Assembly: GCF_000406945.1 (NCBI RefSeq)
Contig: NZ_KE136354.1
Span: 960,101 to 1,024,100 of the forward strand
Direction: 5' to 3'
Source: Enterococcus dispar ATCC 51266
Lineage (GTDB): Bacteria; Bacillota; Bacilli; Lactobacillales; Enterococcaceae
DNA: 64,000 nt
Shown: positions 53,986 through 63,633 of the stretch, one piece after another
How positions within the stretch are numbered: position 1 is the first letter of the stretch
Layout of the letters: each line of letters begins with the position of its first letter
Position numbers and translations under genes: made by a program
Notes under the pieces: generated by a model
The model's database searches: none
What the model was told of the DNA's origin: nothing
The model's input: the letters and a program-made list of their open reading frames with translations, nothing else

Positions 53986-54848
53986 GTAGTCAACCACCCT
54001 TCTACTGTGTGTAAACGCAATAAATGTTCAATTCGTTTTTTTAATTCAGTTCGGGGCACAATTTGATCGACAAAACCGTGTTCTAATAAAAACTCTGCTT
54101 TTTGAAAATCTTCTGGTAATTCTTGTTTAATTGTTTGTTCGATTACTCGTCGGCCCGCAAAGCCAATTAAACTTTGTGGTTCAGCTAAAATAATATCGCC
54201 TTCCATGGCAAAACTTGCAGTAACACCACCGGTTGTCGGATCTGTTAATACCGTCAAGTAAAATAATCCAGCATTGCTGTGCTGCTTTACTGCAGCCGAA
54301 ATTTTTGCCATTTGCATCAAAGAAAAAATTCCTTCTTGCATTCTGGCACCACCAGAAGCAGTGAAAATGACAACTGGCAAACCTTTTTGAGTTGCTTTTT
54401 CAAATAATCGGGTAATTTTTTCCCCAACTACTGTCCCCATGCTTCCCATGATAAAATGCGAATCCATAATTCCCAGTGCAAATGACAACCCATTAATGGT
54501 GGCCTCACCAGTCAACACGGCTTCATGCAGCCCTGTTTTAGCTTGTGTTTGTTTTACTTTTTCTATATAGTCCGGAAAATTCAAAGGATCTTTGCTAAAA
54601 ACGTCAACGTCCCATTCGTCAAAGCTTTTTTCATCAATTGTAATTGCGATCCGTTCCCATGCACTAATTCGAAAATTATACCCACAATAAGGACAAATTT
54701 TTTCTATGCCGATATCTTTAGTATAAAGCATATGTTTACAATTAGGGCATTTTGCCCATAAATTATCCGGAACCTGCGGCTTTTGAATTGCTGTCTGAGT
54801 GCGGTTGGGATTAATCCGGATATATTTTTTCTTTTTAAATAAAGCCAA
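53982..54848 (-). CDS. accD: Acetyl-CoA carboxylase carboxyltransferase subunit beta
   Basis: 288 residues. Zinc ribbon CPNCKHML ... CPYC near residues 34-56, then [18 protein letters not shown] and SGGARMQEG. The start is TTG at 54848, with GGAGGG 6 bases upstream. Confidence 0.95.
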   Translation of the reverse strand: MALFKKKKYIRINPNRTQTAIQKPQVPDNLWAKCPNCKHMLYTKDIGIEKICPYCGYNFRISAWERIAITIDEKSFDEWDVDVFSKDPLNFPDYIEKVKQTQAKTGLHEAVLTGEATINGLSFALGIMDSHFIMGSMGTVVGEKITRLFEKATQKGLPVVIFTASGGARMQEGIFSLMQMAKISAAVKQHSNAGLFYLTVLTDPTTGGVTASFAMEGDIILAEPQSLIGFAGRRVIEQTIKQELPEDFQKAEFLLEHGFVDQIVPRTELKKRIEHLLRLHTVEGWLTT

Positions 54849-54859
54849 ATAAATCCCTC

Positions 54860-56224
54860 CTAAGCTTCAGGTGTCCAATTTGGTAAAAAGATACTTTGTA
54901 AAAAGGCGGTATCATAATCACCAGCAATTACATTAGGATGCGAAATCAAATCCATTTGAAATTCTGCATTGGTCGTGACCCCATCTGTAACCAACTCGCC
55001 TAACGCTCGTTGCATCTTCATTAATGCTTCAAAACGCGTCTCACCATGAACAATAACTTTCGCGATCATGGAATCATAATAAGGCGGAATAGTGTACCCA
55101 GAATACATGCCGCTTTCCACCCGCAAACCTAGTCCTCCACTTGGTAAAAACAAATTATTAATTTTGCCAGGAGCCGGAGCAAAATTGAAGGCTGGATTTT
55201 CTGCATTAATTCGGCATTCAATCGCATGACCGCTGATTTTAATATCGCTTTGTTTGAGGGTCAATGCTTCACCTGCAGCAATTTCAAGCTGTTTTTTAAC
55301 TAAATCTACGCCAGTAATCATTTCGGTAATAGGATGCTCGACTTGAATCCGAGTATTCATTTCCATAAAATAAAAAGATCCCGTTTCATCCATTAGAAAT
55401 TCAATTGTACCGGCATTGCAATAATTCACTGCTTTTGCTGCACGAACGGCCGCAGACCCTAACTCTTCTCGTTTTTGTTCTGAAATTATCACAGAGGGTG
55501 CTTCTTCTAACACTTTTTGATTATTACGTTGCAATGAGCAATCCCGTTCACCTAAATGAATGACATTACCATACTCATCCCCTAAGATTTGAACTTCAAT
55601 ATGTCGTGCAGGATAAACTATTTTTTCGAGATACATAGCATCATTCCCAAAGGCTGCTTTGGCTTCTTGTTGCGCTGATTTAAAATGTTGTGGTAATTCT
55701 TCTTTGGTCATGACCTTGCGAATACCTTTACCACCTCCGCCAGCTGCAGCTTTTAGCATCACCGGATAACCAATTTCATTAGCTAAGCGCAATGCTTCTT
55801 CTACGTCTTCTAAAGCATCTTCACTACCGGGAATAACAGGAACATTCGCTTTTATCATCAACTGACGTGCGTTAATTTTATTTCCCATTGCATCAATCGT
55901 TTCGCTTTTTGGCCCGATGAACGTAATATTACATTCTTCACACATAGCAGCAAAACGGCTATTTTCAGATAAGAAACCAAATCCCGGGTGAATCGCTTCT
56001 GCTTTGGTAACAATTGCTGCACTTAGTATCTGTTGCACATTCAAATAGGAATCGCTCGCTTTAGCAGGGCCAATGCAGATTGCCTCATCCGCCATTTCAG
56101 CATGAAGAGCATTTTTATCTGCTTCAGAATAAACCGCAACTGTTTGAATACCTAATTCGCGACAAGCACGAATAACACGTACTGCGATTTCACCACGATT
56201 TGCAATTAAAACTTTTGAAAACAT
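54860..56224 (-). CDS. accC: Biotin carboxylase
   Basis: 454 residues. ATP-grasp enzyme that carboxylates biotin on Acc[21 protein letters not shown], the glycine loop [13 protein letters not shown], and [15 protein letters not shown] are all present. Confidence 0.96.
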   Translation of the reverse strand: MFSKVLIANRGEIAVRVIRACRELGIQTVAVYSEADKNALHAEMADEAICIGPAKASDSYLNVQQILSAAIVTKAEAIHPGFGFLSENSRFAAMCEECNITFIGPKSETIDAMGNKINARQLMIKANVPVIPGSEDALEDVEEALRLANEIGYPVMLKAAAGGGGKGIRKVMTKEELPQHFKSAQQEAKAAFGNDAMYLEKIVYPARHIEVQILGDEYGNVIHLGERDCSLQRNNQKVLEEAPSVIISEQKREELGSAAVRAAKAVNYCNAGTIEFLMDETGSFYFMEMNTRIQVEHPITEMITGVDLVKKQLEIAAGEALTLKQSDIKISGHAIECRINAENPAFNFAPAPGKINNLFLPSGGLGLRVESGMYSGYTIPPYYDSMIAKVIVHGETRFEALMKMQRALGELVTDGVTTNAEFQMDLISHPNVIAGDYDTAFLQSIFLPNWTPEA

Positions 56225-56232
56225 ACATTCAC

Positions 56233-56661
56233 CTATCCAATCATAAAGGTTAATTCTGCTTCAGCAGCTTTTTTACCATCAACATAGGCAATTCCTTTGC
56301 CAATTCCAGCTGAAGCTTTAACTTTTAAGATTTCGACTTCCAATATTAATGTGTCCCCAGGAACAACTTTACGACGAAATTTGGCTTTGTCAATTCCGCC
56401 AAAATAGGCTGTTTTCCCCTTAAAATCGGGTAATGAAAGTAACGCAACTGCACCAGCTTGAGCCAACGCTTCGATAATTAATACACCTGGCATCACAGGT
56501 TCTTGTGGGAAATGCCCTTGAAAAAAAGGCTCATTTACAGTCACGTTCTTTTTGGCAACGACCTTTTTACCTTCTTCTAATTCTTCTATACGATCAATTA
56601 ACAAAAAGGGATACCGATGAGGAATAATCTTTTTAATTTCTTCAATTGTCATAACTGCCAT
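56233..56661 (-). CDS. fabZ: 3-hydroxyacyl-ACP dehydratase
   Basis: 142 residues. [10 protein letters not shown], then [20 protein letters not shown] with catalytic His and Glu. Carries out the dehydration step. GAAGGA precedes the ATG. Confidence 0.95.
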   Translation of the reverse strand: MAVMTIEEIKKIIPHRYPFLLIDRIEELEEGKKVVAKKNVTVNEPFFQGHFPQEPVMPGVLIIEALAQAGAVALLSLPDFKGKTAYFGGIDKAKFRRKVVPGDTLILEVEILKVKASAGIGKGIAYVDGKKAAEAELTFMIG

Positions 56662-56664
56662 AAT

Positions 56665-57153
56665 TTATCCTTCTTTCACAACAAAAAGCGGCTGATTAAA
56701 TTCCACCACTTGTTCATTTTCCACTAAAATTTGAATAAGTTCACCTGCTACATCACTAACGATTTCATTCATAACTTTCATCGCTTCAATAATACAAAGA
56801 GCTTCGCCTTTTTCAATGCGATCGCCAACTTTTTTAAATACAGGCTGATCTGGACCACTCTTCAAGTAACACACACCAACTAAAGGAGAAACAATTTCCG
56901 TACCTTCCATTTTAAGGTCTTCCTCTTCTGCCAGTGCAGGAGGAGTAACAGAGGAAACATCTAAAGATTTGTCTAAACAAAAACTTGGCGTTTCTGGCTG
57001 TTGGGATACTGTTTCAGTCATAGTACCGTTTTGACCACGGACTTGCTGATTTTTGTTAAAATACAATTCAAATTGATTGTCTTTTAAATCAAATTCAGTC
57101 AAAGTCGACTGATCAAATTGTGCTAATAAATCTTTAATTTCATTAATGTTCAC
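56665..57153 (-). CDS. accB: Biotin carboxyl carrier protein
   Basis: 162 residues from a GTG at 57153. The C-terminal lipoyl-like domain carries the biotin Lys in EAMKVMNEI; a flexible Pro/Glu linker precedes it. Confidence 0.95.
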   Translation of the reverse strand: MNINEIKDLLAQFDQSTLTEFDLKDNQFELYFNKNQQVRGQNGTMTETVSQQPETPSFCLDKSLDVSSVTPPALAEEEDLKMEGTEIVSPLVGVCYLKSGPDQPVFKKVGDRIEKGEALCIIEAMKVMNEIVSDVAGELIQILVENEQVVEFNQPLFVVKEG

Positions 57154-57157
57154 TAGC

Positions 57158-58393
57158 TTAGGCCTCCCAACGTTTTAGACAGATCACAGCATTATGACCG
57201 CCAAAACCTAAAGAGTTGCTCATGACGTATTCTAAATCTGCCTCTTTTGCTTTGTTTGTTACAACATTTAAATCAATTTCTGGATCTTGTTTTGTGACAT
57301 TAATAGTCGGTGGGACAAATTGATATTGTAAAGCCAATAAGGAGGCAATTGCTTCCACTCCTCCGGCCGCGCCTAATAAGTGTCCAGTCATAGATTTTGT
57401 ACTGCTGACATAAGTTTCTTTATAGGTTTGTCCTAAACCATATTGAATCGCCTTTGCTTCAGCCACATCATTTGCAGGTGTACTTGTTCCGTGAGCATTA
57501 ATATAACCCACTTCACTAGGTGTAATACCGGCTTCTTGCATCGCTAACTTCATCGCTTTACCTGCACCCGAACCATCAGGATTGGGCGCTGTCATATGAT
57601 ATGCATCACAGTTTGCACCGTAACCGACGATTTCAGCCAAAATATTCGACCCGCGAGCGTTTGCATGTTCTAAAGATTCCACCACAACGACACCGCCGCC
57701 TTCGCCCATGACAAACCCACTACGATTTTCATCAAAAGGAACAGAAGCTTTATTTGGATCCGTTTCATTTGTTAAAGCAGTTAAAGCAGCAAAACCAGAA
57801 ATTCCAATTTCATTAATTGAAGCTTCGGCTCCCCCAGCTAAAATAACATCAGCATAACCATGTTTAATATTACGAAAGGCTTCTCCGATAGAATGCGTTC
57901 CAGAAGCACACGCTGTAACTGTACTCGTACAAATCCCTTTAGCTCCCACTTTCAATGCAATGTTCCCAGCTACCATGTTTACAATAGACATTGGTACAAA
58001 CATAGGTGAAACCCGTTTTGGTCCTTTATCATGCATGCGAATAACTTGATCTTGAATGGTTTGTAAACCACCAATTCCTGAACTTACCATCACACCAAAC
58101 CGATCAACATCCATTTTTGTGGTATCTAAACCTGACATTGCCATCGCTTCTAAAGCAGCATAAATACCAAACAATGAAAATTTATCCATTCTTTTTGCAT
58201 CTTTTTTTATGAAATATTTATCAAAGGGAAATTCCTTCACTTCTGCTGCAACCGTAATGCCTGTTTCGCTTGCATCAAACTGAGTAATTTCACCAATGCC
58301 ATTTGTTCCTTCTTTTAAACTATTTAAAAATGTTTCAGCATCATTTCCAATGGGTGATGCTACACCATAACCTGTAATTACTACGCGATTCAT
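57158..58393 (-). CDS. fabF: Beta-ketoacyl-ACP synthase II
   Basis: 411 residues. Nucleophile Cys in VTACASGTHSIG, His in NAHGTSTPAND and in KSMTGHLLGAAGG. Elongates acyl-ACP. AGGAGG precedes the ATG. Confidence 0.96.
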   Translation of the reverse strand: MNRVVITGYGVASPIGNDAETFLNSLKEGTNGIGEITQFDASETGITVAAEVKEFPFDKYFIKKDAKRMDKFSLFGIYAALEAMAMSGLDTTKMDVDRFGVMVSSGIGGLQTIQDQVIRMHDKGPKRVSPMFVPMSIVNMVAGNIALKVGAKGICTSTVTACASGTHSIGEAFRNIKHGYADVILAGGAEASINEIGISGFAALTALTNETDPNKASVPFDENRSGFVMGEGGGVVVVESLEHANARGSNILAEIVGYGANCDAYHMTAPNPDGSGAGKAMKLAMQEAGITPSEVGYINAHGTSTPANDVAEAKAIQYGLGQTYKETYVSSTKSMTGHLLGAAGGVEAIASLLALQYQFVPPTINVTKQDPEIDLNVVTNKAKEADLEYVMSNSLGFGGHNAVICLKRWEA

Positions 58394-58427
58394 ATTATCC
58401 TCCTTGTTAAAAGCAGATTTTTAATAG

Positions 58428-59165
58428 TTAACCATGCATTACTAAACCGCCATCAACATTAATCACTTGCCCTGTAATATATGGACTTTTAGCAAGAAAT
58501 ACTGCCGTTTGCGCAATATCAGCAACTGTACCAAACTTTTGTAACGGAATATTTTTACTTACTTGTTCTTTCACTTTATCAGAGAGAACTTCTGTCATAT
58601 CAGTTGCAATGAAGCCGGGTGCAATAGCATTACACGTAATGCCACGTGGGGCTACTTCTCGGGCAACAGATTTTGTGAACCCTACCATACCAGCTTTACT
58701 AGCAGCATAATTTGCTTGTCCAGCATTCCCGACTAAACCTGAGACAGAAGACATGTTAATAATTGTACCGCAGCGGTTTTTCAACATTTTTTTCATAACT
58801 AATTGTGTCATATTAAAAGTGCCGCTTAAGTTAATTTTCATGACGCTCTCGAAATCTTCGGCAGTCATACGTAACAATAGCTTATCGTTGGTAATACCAG
58901 CATTATTAACTAAAATATCGATATTCCCTATTTTTTCTTCAACTTCTGCTAATATTTTTTTTGCTGTTTCGTAATCACTGATATCACCAGTTACGCCGAT
59001 ACAGGACACGCCATAACTTTCAATTGCCTCAATTTGCTCTGGGGACACTGGGCGCCTTCCATTTAAAATGATATTGGCACCTTCTTTGGCAAAAGCTTCT
59101 GCAATGCCTTTACCAATCCCTCTTGTACTACCAGTAATTAAGGCATTTTTTCCTTTAAGTTCCAT
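58428..59165 (-). CDS. fabG: 3-oxoacyl-ACP reductase
   Basis: 245 residues. SDR fold: TGSTRGIGKGIA NADPH motif, NNAG, Ser in INMSSVSG and YAASK catalytic pair. GGGAGG precedes the ATG at 59165. Confidence 0.96.
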   Translation of the reverse strand: MELKGKNALITGSTRGIGKGIAEAFAKEGANIILNGRRPVSPEQIEAIESYGVSCIGVTGDISDYETAKKILAEVEEKIGNIDILVNNAGITNDKLLLRMTAEDFESVMKINLSGTFNMTQLVMKKMLKNRCGTIINMSSVSGLVGNAGQANYAASKAGMVGFTKSVAREVAPRGITCNAIAPGFIATDMTEVLSDKVKEQVSKNIPLQKFGTVADIAQTAVFLAKSPYITGQVINVDGGLVMHG

Positions 59166-59185
59166 CTTTTCCTCCCAAAACACGA

Positions 59186-60121
59186 CTAATTGTTAGCTAA
59201 AAATGTAATTGTTTCATTAAATGTTTTGCTGTCTTCTATTCTTGTAGTCGTAATTGTTTTGTCTATTTTTTTTACGAATCCAGTTAAGACTTTACCTGGT
59301 CCAATTTCGACCACTTGACTAATTCCCATTTCTTTTAAAGTGGCGATACTTTCATAAAAATGAACAGAAGACATTACTTGTCGCTCTAGCAATGATTTTA
59401 TTTCATCTTGAGGCATTACTTTAGCTATTGTATTACTAATAACCGGTATCGTCATAGGTTTAAAATCAATTTTTCCCAGCTCTGCTTGCAATTGCTCAGC
59501 TGCTGGTTGCAATAAAGCAGTATGGAAAGGACCACTAACATTTAATGGAATCAGCCGTTTTACACCTGCTTTGGTTAATATTTCGCAAGCTTTGTCAACA
59601 GCAGCTACCTCACCGCCAATAACAATTTGCTGTGGAGTATTGTAGTTTGCTGGTGAAACAATGCCGATAGCACTTGCTTCTTGGCAACATTTTTCAATAG
59701 TTTCACTAGGTGTATTCATAACTGCAACCATCTTGCCACTGCCAGCGGGGGCTGCATTGGCCATAAAATTACCACGTTTAGAAACTAAAGCTACCGCTGT
59801 TTTAAAATCAAGTGCCCCACTTGCCACCAATGCAGAGTACTCACCTAAACTTAATCCACAGACTGCATCTGCCGAATAGCCCTTTTCTGATAGTAACCGC
59901 CAAAAAGCAATACTGACTGTCAAAATAGCAGGTTGCGTATATTCCGTTTGATTTAATTTATCATTTTGATTTTCCTCAAAACATAAAGCGGCCATGTCAT
60001 AACCCAACACTTCACTCGCTTCAGCAAAAGTTTGCTTTACGATTTTTTCATTATCGTATAACTCTTTTCCCATACCAGTGTATTGTGCCCCTTGACCACT
60101 AAATAAAAAAGCTGTTTTCAT
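59186..60121 (-). CDS. fabD: Malonyl-CoA:ACP transacylase
   Basis: 311 residues. FLFSGQGAQYTGMG and the nucleophile GLSLGEYSALVAS are clear, with His in VSGPFHTALL. In related species fabK lies just upstream; here there is a 150-base gap with a long palindrome. Confidence 0.95.
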   Translation of the reverse strand: MKTAFLFSGQGAQYTGMGKELYDNEKIVKQTFAEASEVLGYDMAALCFEENQNDKLNQTEYTQPAILTVSIAFWRLLSEKGYSADAVCGLSLGEYSALVASGALDFKTAVALVSKRGNFMANAAPAGSGKMVAVMNTPSETIEKCCQEASAIGIVSPANYNTPQQIVIGGEVAAVDKACEILTKAGVKRLIPLNVSGPFHTALLQPAAEQLQAELGKIDFKPMTIPVISNTIAKVMPQDEIKSLLERQVMSSVHFYESIATLKEMGISQVVEIGPGKVLTGFVKKIDKTITTTRIEDSKTFNETITFLANN

Positions 60122-60204
60122 TCATTGTCCTCCGTCTTTTCATCTCAAGCCGTCATCTTAAAACAGTTTATTTTGATTTTTTAAGCTTTCAAATTAATTG
60201 ATTA

Positions 60205-60248
60205 GCTTTTCTTATAATGAAAGAGATTTCTTTCATTATAAGAAAAGC
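60205..60248. repeat. 19-bp perfect palindrome between acpP and fabD
   Basis: Arms 60205-60223 and 60230-60248 pair perfectly around AGATTT. No long T run follows on the - strand, so it may be a processing or attenuation hairpin rather than a simple terminator. Confidence 0.8.
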
Positions 60249-60274
60249 CAGACTACCGCCCAGCTTAAAAGAAA

Positions 60275-60502
60275 TTATTCAGCTTTTTGTGCTTCAACAT
60301 ATTTTACAAGATCAGCAACTGTTGTGATGCCTTCTTCAGTTTCAATTTTCACATCAAACTCATCTTCTATTTCATTGATGATTTGGAATAAATCCAAACT
60401 ATCTGCTTCTAAATCTTCTTGAATATTAGTTGTTAATTGAATTTCATCTTTTTCTTTCCCTAATTCTTCTGCTACGATTTCTTGAATTTTTTCAAATACC
60501 AT
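60275..60502 (-). CDS. acpP: Acyl carrier protein
   Basis: 75 residues, very acidic. The phosphopantetheine Ser is in EADSLDLF. The ATG at 60502 follows GGAGG. Confidence 0.96.
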   Translation of the reverse strand: MVFEKIQEIVAEELGKEKDEIQLTTNIQEDLEADSLDLFQIINEIEDEFDVKIETEEGITTVADLVKYVEAQKAE

Positions 60503-60556
60503 GTTTATTTCCTCCAATTAAATGAATTATTTTATGTTTTATATTGTAAACAGGCC

Positions 60557-61525
60557 TTAAAGCGTTACTTGGATAACTCCCCAAGTCAAACCACCGCCAA
60601 ATCCTGAAAACACTAAGTTTTGTGTCCCGTCCAAACGAATTATACCTGCTGATACAGCTTCATCTAATAAAAGTGGAATACTTGCAGCAGACGTATTGCC
60701 ATATTTATCCATATTCTGTAAAAACCGTTCACGTGGAACTTTCAATTTTCTTGCCACTTTATCCAAAATGCGTGAGTTGGCTTGATGTAAGAGATAAAAA
60801 TCAATTTTATCCTTATCTTCTGCCACTAATTGGTCAATTGCAGCTACAACATCCCGTGTCGCAAAATCAAAAATTTCACGACCTTCCATCTTAAGATAAG
60901 GTGATGCAGTGGGACTTTCGCCTTTAAAAGGACTATCGTTTTTCACATAGCCTGCTGTTAACGACGTACTTCTAGTACCGTCAGCTTGTAAATTTTCCTT
61001 TTTGATCATTGGAACATCACTTGCTTCTAGTAATACTCCAGCAGCTCCATCACCAAACAAAACTGCCGTCGTGCGATCTTGCCAATCCAGACATTTAGAA
61101 AGAACCTCGCCACCAATTACTAACCCCTTTTGCGCTATTGTTTGAATTAACTTCTCCGCTACGGATAAGGCGTATACAAATCCTGAACATGCTGCAGATA
61201 AATCAAAGGCAAAAGCGTTGTTAGCTCCAATCGCTCCTTGTACAAGACAAGCTACAGAAGGTGTGGCGTAATCCGGTGTCATTGTCGCTACGATAATAAA
61301 ATCTAAATCATTAGCAGTAATTTGACTTTTTAAAAGTAATTTTTCTGCAACGCCAATACATAGGTCAGAAGTATTCTCAGTTGTGGCAATGCGGCGTTCC
61401 AAAATGCCGGTCCGGCTTTTAATCCACTCATCTGATGTCGCCATAATTTGTGCTAAATCATCATTTTTAATAATTTGGGTTGGAACAAAACTTGCCGTAG
61501 CTGTAATTTTTCCGTATTTTCTCAT
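60557..61525 (-). CDS. fabH: Beta-ketoacyl-ACP synthase III
   Basis: 322 residues from the ATG at 61525. Cys in DLSAACSGFVYALS, His in LLHQANSRI and Asn in YGNTSAAS form the triad. Starts chains from acetyl-CoA or a branched primer and malonyl-ACP. A GTG at 61537, overlapping the fabT stop, is also possible. Confidence 0.95.
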   Translation of the reverse strand: MRKYGKITATASFVPTQIIKNDDLAQIMATSDEWIKSRTGILERRIATTENTSDLCIGVAEKLLLKSQITANDLDFIIVATMTPDYATPSVACLVQGAIGANNAFAFDLSAACSGFVYALSVAEKLIQTIAQKGLVIGGEVLSKCLDWQDRTTAVLFGDGAAGVLLEASDVPMIKKENLQADGTRSTSLTAGYVKNDSPFKGESPTASPYLKMEGREIFDFATRDVVAAIDQLVAEDKDKIDFYLLHQANSRILDKVARKLKVPRERFLQNMDKYGNTSAASIPLLLDEAVSAGIIRLDGTQNLVFSGFGGGLTWGVIQVTL

Positions 61526-61533
61526 CTTCACAC

Positions 61534-61974
61534 TCACTTATACTCTTGTAAAAAATCATGGAGATTTTTTAAAGCCTTTAATAAAGTTGCTTCCTCATCA
61601 CTATCCATCCCTGTTAAGACCCGCTTGATCATTTGACGATGGAAATACTGATGTACGCGAAATAGTAGCTTACCCTTTTTAGTCAAACCGAGCTTGACAA
61701 CTCGTCGATCATCTTCACTACGAATACGTTCGACATAACCTTTTTTAACTAACCGATTGATGGCGGTAGTTAATGTCCCCACCGTGATGGAAAGTTCTTT
61801 TGCCACTTCGGAAGTGGTCTTTTTTTTATACATGCCAATAGCTTCAATCGTGTGCATTTCCGTAATACTCAAATCATTAAACTGCGATTTTTGCAGCTCA
61901 GATTCTTCAATAGTTAAAATATCATTGAAGACACTCACGAGATAGTCATTGACTGTTTCCAGATCTTTATCCAC
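61534..61974 (-). CDS. fabT: MarR-type fatty acid synthesis repressor FabT
   Basis: 146 residues from a GTG at 61974 (GGTG upstream), though a TTG at 61989 is possible. Winged helix KKTTSEVAKELSITVGTLTT and the wing SEDDRRVVKLGLTKKG. It represses the fab genes with acyl-ACP as co-repressor. First gene of the operon; two operator copies lie just upstream, so it regulates itself. Confidence 0.93.
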   Translation of the reverse strand: MDKDLETVNDYLVSVFNDILTIEESELQKSQFNDLSITEMHTIEAIGMYKKKTTSEVAKELSITVGTLTTAINRLVKKGYVERIRSEDDRRVVKLGLTKKGKLLFRVHQYFHRQMIKRVLTGMDSDEEATLLKALKNLHDFLQEYK

Positions 61975-61994
61975 ACATTCACCATCCAAATTAG

Positions 61995-62028
61995 TTTGAT
62001 TATCAAATCATTTGACTATCAAAATATA
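61995..62028 (-). promoter_or_regulatory. fabT promoter with two FabT boxes
   Basis: TTTGA-TTA-TCAAA at 61995-62007 and TTTGA-CTA-TCAAA at 62011-62023, 16 bp apart. A -10 TATATT (62028-62023) and -35 TTGCAT 17 bases further lie on the - strand, so the boxes cover the start of transcription. Confidence 0.82.
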
Positions 62029-62130
62029 TTATAACTTTTTTTAAAATGCAATACTTTTTTGTAATTTTTTTATTTTTCTAAAGCTATCTTCACCTATTTA
62101 TGATTTTAGCGCGGATATTTTAAAAATTTA

Positions 62131-62181
62131 TTGACAAGTGTTCAGACGAAAGCTAGTATTTAATTTAGTTTGAAAATCAAA
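62131..62181 (+). promoter_or_regulatory. Promoter and FabT box of the divergent flavoprotein
   Basis: TTGACA (62131-62136), 17 bases, TAGTAT (62154-62159). TTTGA-AAA-TCAAA at 62169-62181 lies right after the expected start of transcription. Confidence 0.85.
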
Positions 62182-62203
62182 GTATTTTACTAAGGAGATT
62201 ATT

Positions 62204-63262
62204 ATGAAATTAACACCAGTTGCAATTGGTGACTTAAATTTAAAAATTCCAATTATCCAAGGCGGAATGGGTATTGGCGTAAGCCTCTCCCGTTTGGCCG
62301 GTAGCGTGGCAAAAGAAGGCGGAATGGGCATTATCTCTTGCGCCCAGATTGGCTTTAGTGATTCACTTTTTGAACGCGCGCCCTTTAAAGCCAACATGAA
62401 AGCTATTGAAGAACAATACCATGCTGCTAAAACAATCGCAGGTACAGGTATTGTTGGTTTCAATATTATGTGCGCTACATTCAAATATGAGAAATACGTG
62501 CAGCGTTGTGTTGAAGTCGGCGCCGATGTAATTATTTCCGGAGCTGGTTTACCTATTCATTTACCTGAATTAGTGGCAAATTCCAAAACGAAGATTGCAC
62601 CTATCGTCTCTTCTGAAAAGGCAGCTAAAGTCTTGTTGCGAACTTGGGCTAAACGCTACAATCGGACAGCAGATTTTTTAGTAATTGAAGGACCTGAAGC
62701 CGGAGGGCATTTGGGATTTAAGTACGACGGCATTCAAAAAGCCATTGATGAAATGGATGAAGAAGTAAAAAAAATCGTCGCAGTTGCAAAAGAATACGGT
62801 GAAAAATTCAATTGTAAAATTCCAGTATTTTTTGCCGGAGGTGTGTATGATCGTAATGATATCGACCATTATTTAAGTCTTGGTTGTGCAGGTGTGCAAA
62901 TGGCAACTCGGTTTGTAGTAACAGAGGAATGCGACGCTCCTATTGCATATAAAGAAAGCTATTTAAACGCAACCCAAGCCGATATCAAAATCATTAAAAG
63001 TCCAGTTGGGATGCCAGGCCGCGCAATTGAAAACGAATTTACCCGGACAATTAAAACAAAACAAATCCCAATTACAAAATGCCGCAGCTGTCTTTCCCGT
63101 GATCATTGCGATCGTAAAACTATCCCTTATTGCATTACGGAAATGTTGTTAAACAGCGTAACGAAAAATCCTAATCAAGGCTTAGTTTTTGCTGGCAGCA
63201 ATGTTTTTAAAGTAAACGAAATAACTACTGTGCCCCTTTTGATGAAAGAATTGAGTAAATAA
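62204..63262 (+). CDS. FabK/nitronate monooxygenase-like FMN oxidoreductase under FabT control
   Basis: 352 residues. FMN-dependent TIM barrel: IIQGGMGIGVSLSRLAG, ISGAGLP, VIEGPEAGGHLGF with the catalytic-type His, FAGGVYDRNDI and GVQMATRFV. A four-Cys segment CRSCLSRDHCDRKTIPYC near 285-305 is not in classic FabK (about 318 aa). Databases usually call such proteins nitronate monooxygenase. The FabT box and the loss of fabK from the operon suggest a lipid role, possibly enoyl-ACP reduction. AAGGAG precedes the ATG. Confidence 0.8.
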   Translation: MKLTPVAIGDLNLKIPIIQGGMGIGVSLSRLAGSVAKEGGMGIISCAQIGFSDSLFERAPFKANMKAIEEQYHAAKTIAGTGIVGFNIMCATFKYEKYVQRCVEVGADVIISGAGLPIHLPELVANSKTKIAPIVSSEKAAKVLLRTWAKRYNRTADFLVIEGPEAGGHLGFKYDGIQKAIDEMDEEVKKIVAVAKEYGEKFNCKIPVFFAGGVYDRNDIDHYLSLGCAGVQMATRFVVTEECDAPIAYKESYLNATQADIKIIKSPVGMPGRAIENEFTRTIKTKQIPITKCRSCLSRDHCDRKTIPYCITEMLLNSVTKNPNQGLVFAGSNVFKVNEITTVPLLMKELSK

Positions 63263-63297
63263 AAAGCACGAGAGGATAATCCTCTCGTGCTTTTTAT
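63261..63297. terminator. Bidirectional terminator
   Basis: AAAAAGCACGAGAGGAT and its complement around AT, with A and T runs at the ends; between convergent genes. Confidence 0.9.
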
Positions 63298-63302
63298 TAC
63301 GA

Positions 63303-63533
63303 TTATTGAATTAAATCATAGATTTCCATTGCCACGATATCAATATTATCGAATTGATAGTGCTGTTGGGTATCTGTTTCTGTCAATTCAAATGTTTCAG
63401 TTGATTTATCGTAAGTCACAGTACATTTTTCAACGCCCTCTTTTTCAAAACGGCGGACTTGGATTTCATTATCGGTTGCTTCAGTCATCGCTTCAAGACG
63501 TTTGATAATGGCAACTAATTGTGAACTTGTCAT
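63303..63533 (-). CDS. ykuJ: YkuJ family (DUF1797) protein
   Basis: 76 residues. LVAIIKRLEAMTEATDNEIQ start and YQFDNIDIVAMEIYDLIQ end match YkuJ of Bacillus. Small alpha/beta protein of unknown function. AAAGGAGG precedes the ATG. Confidence 0.85.
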   Translation of the reverse strand: MTSSQLVAIIKRLEAMTEATDNEIQVRRFEKEGVEKCTVTYDKSTETFELTETDTQQHYQFDNIDIVAMEIYDLIQ

Positions 63534-63633
63534 GGGGAAAGCCTCCTTTTTCTCAACTTCTGTTATATTGTATCAAAAGCGTTAGCAGCTTGCATTGATT
63601 TTTACAAAAAAATCATACTTTTTTGTAAAAACC

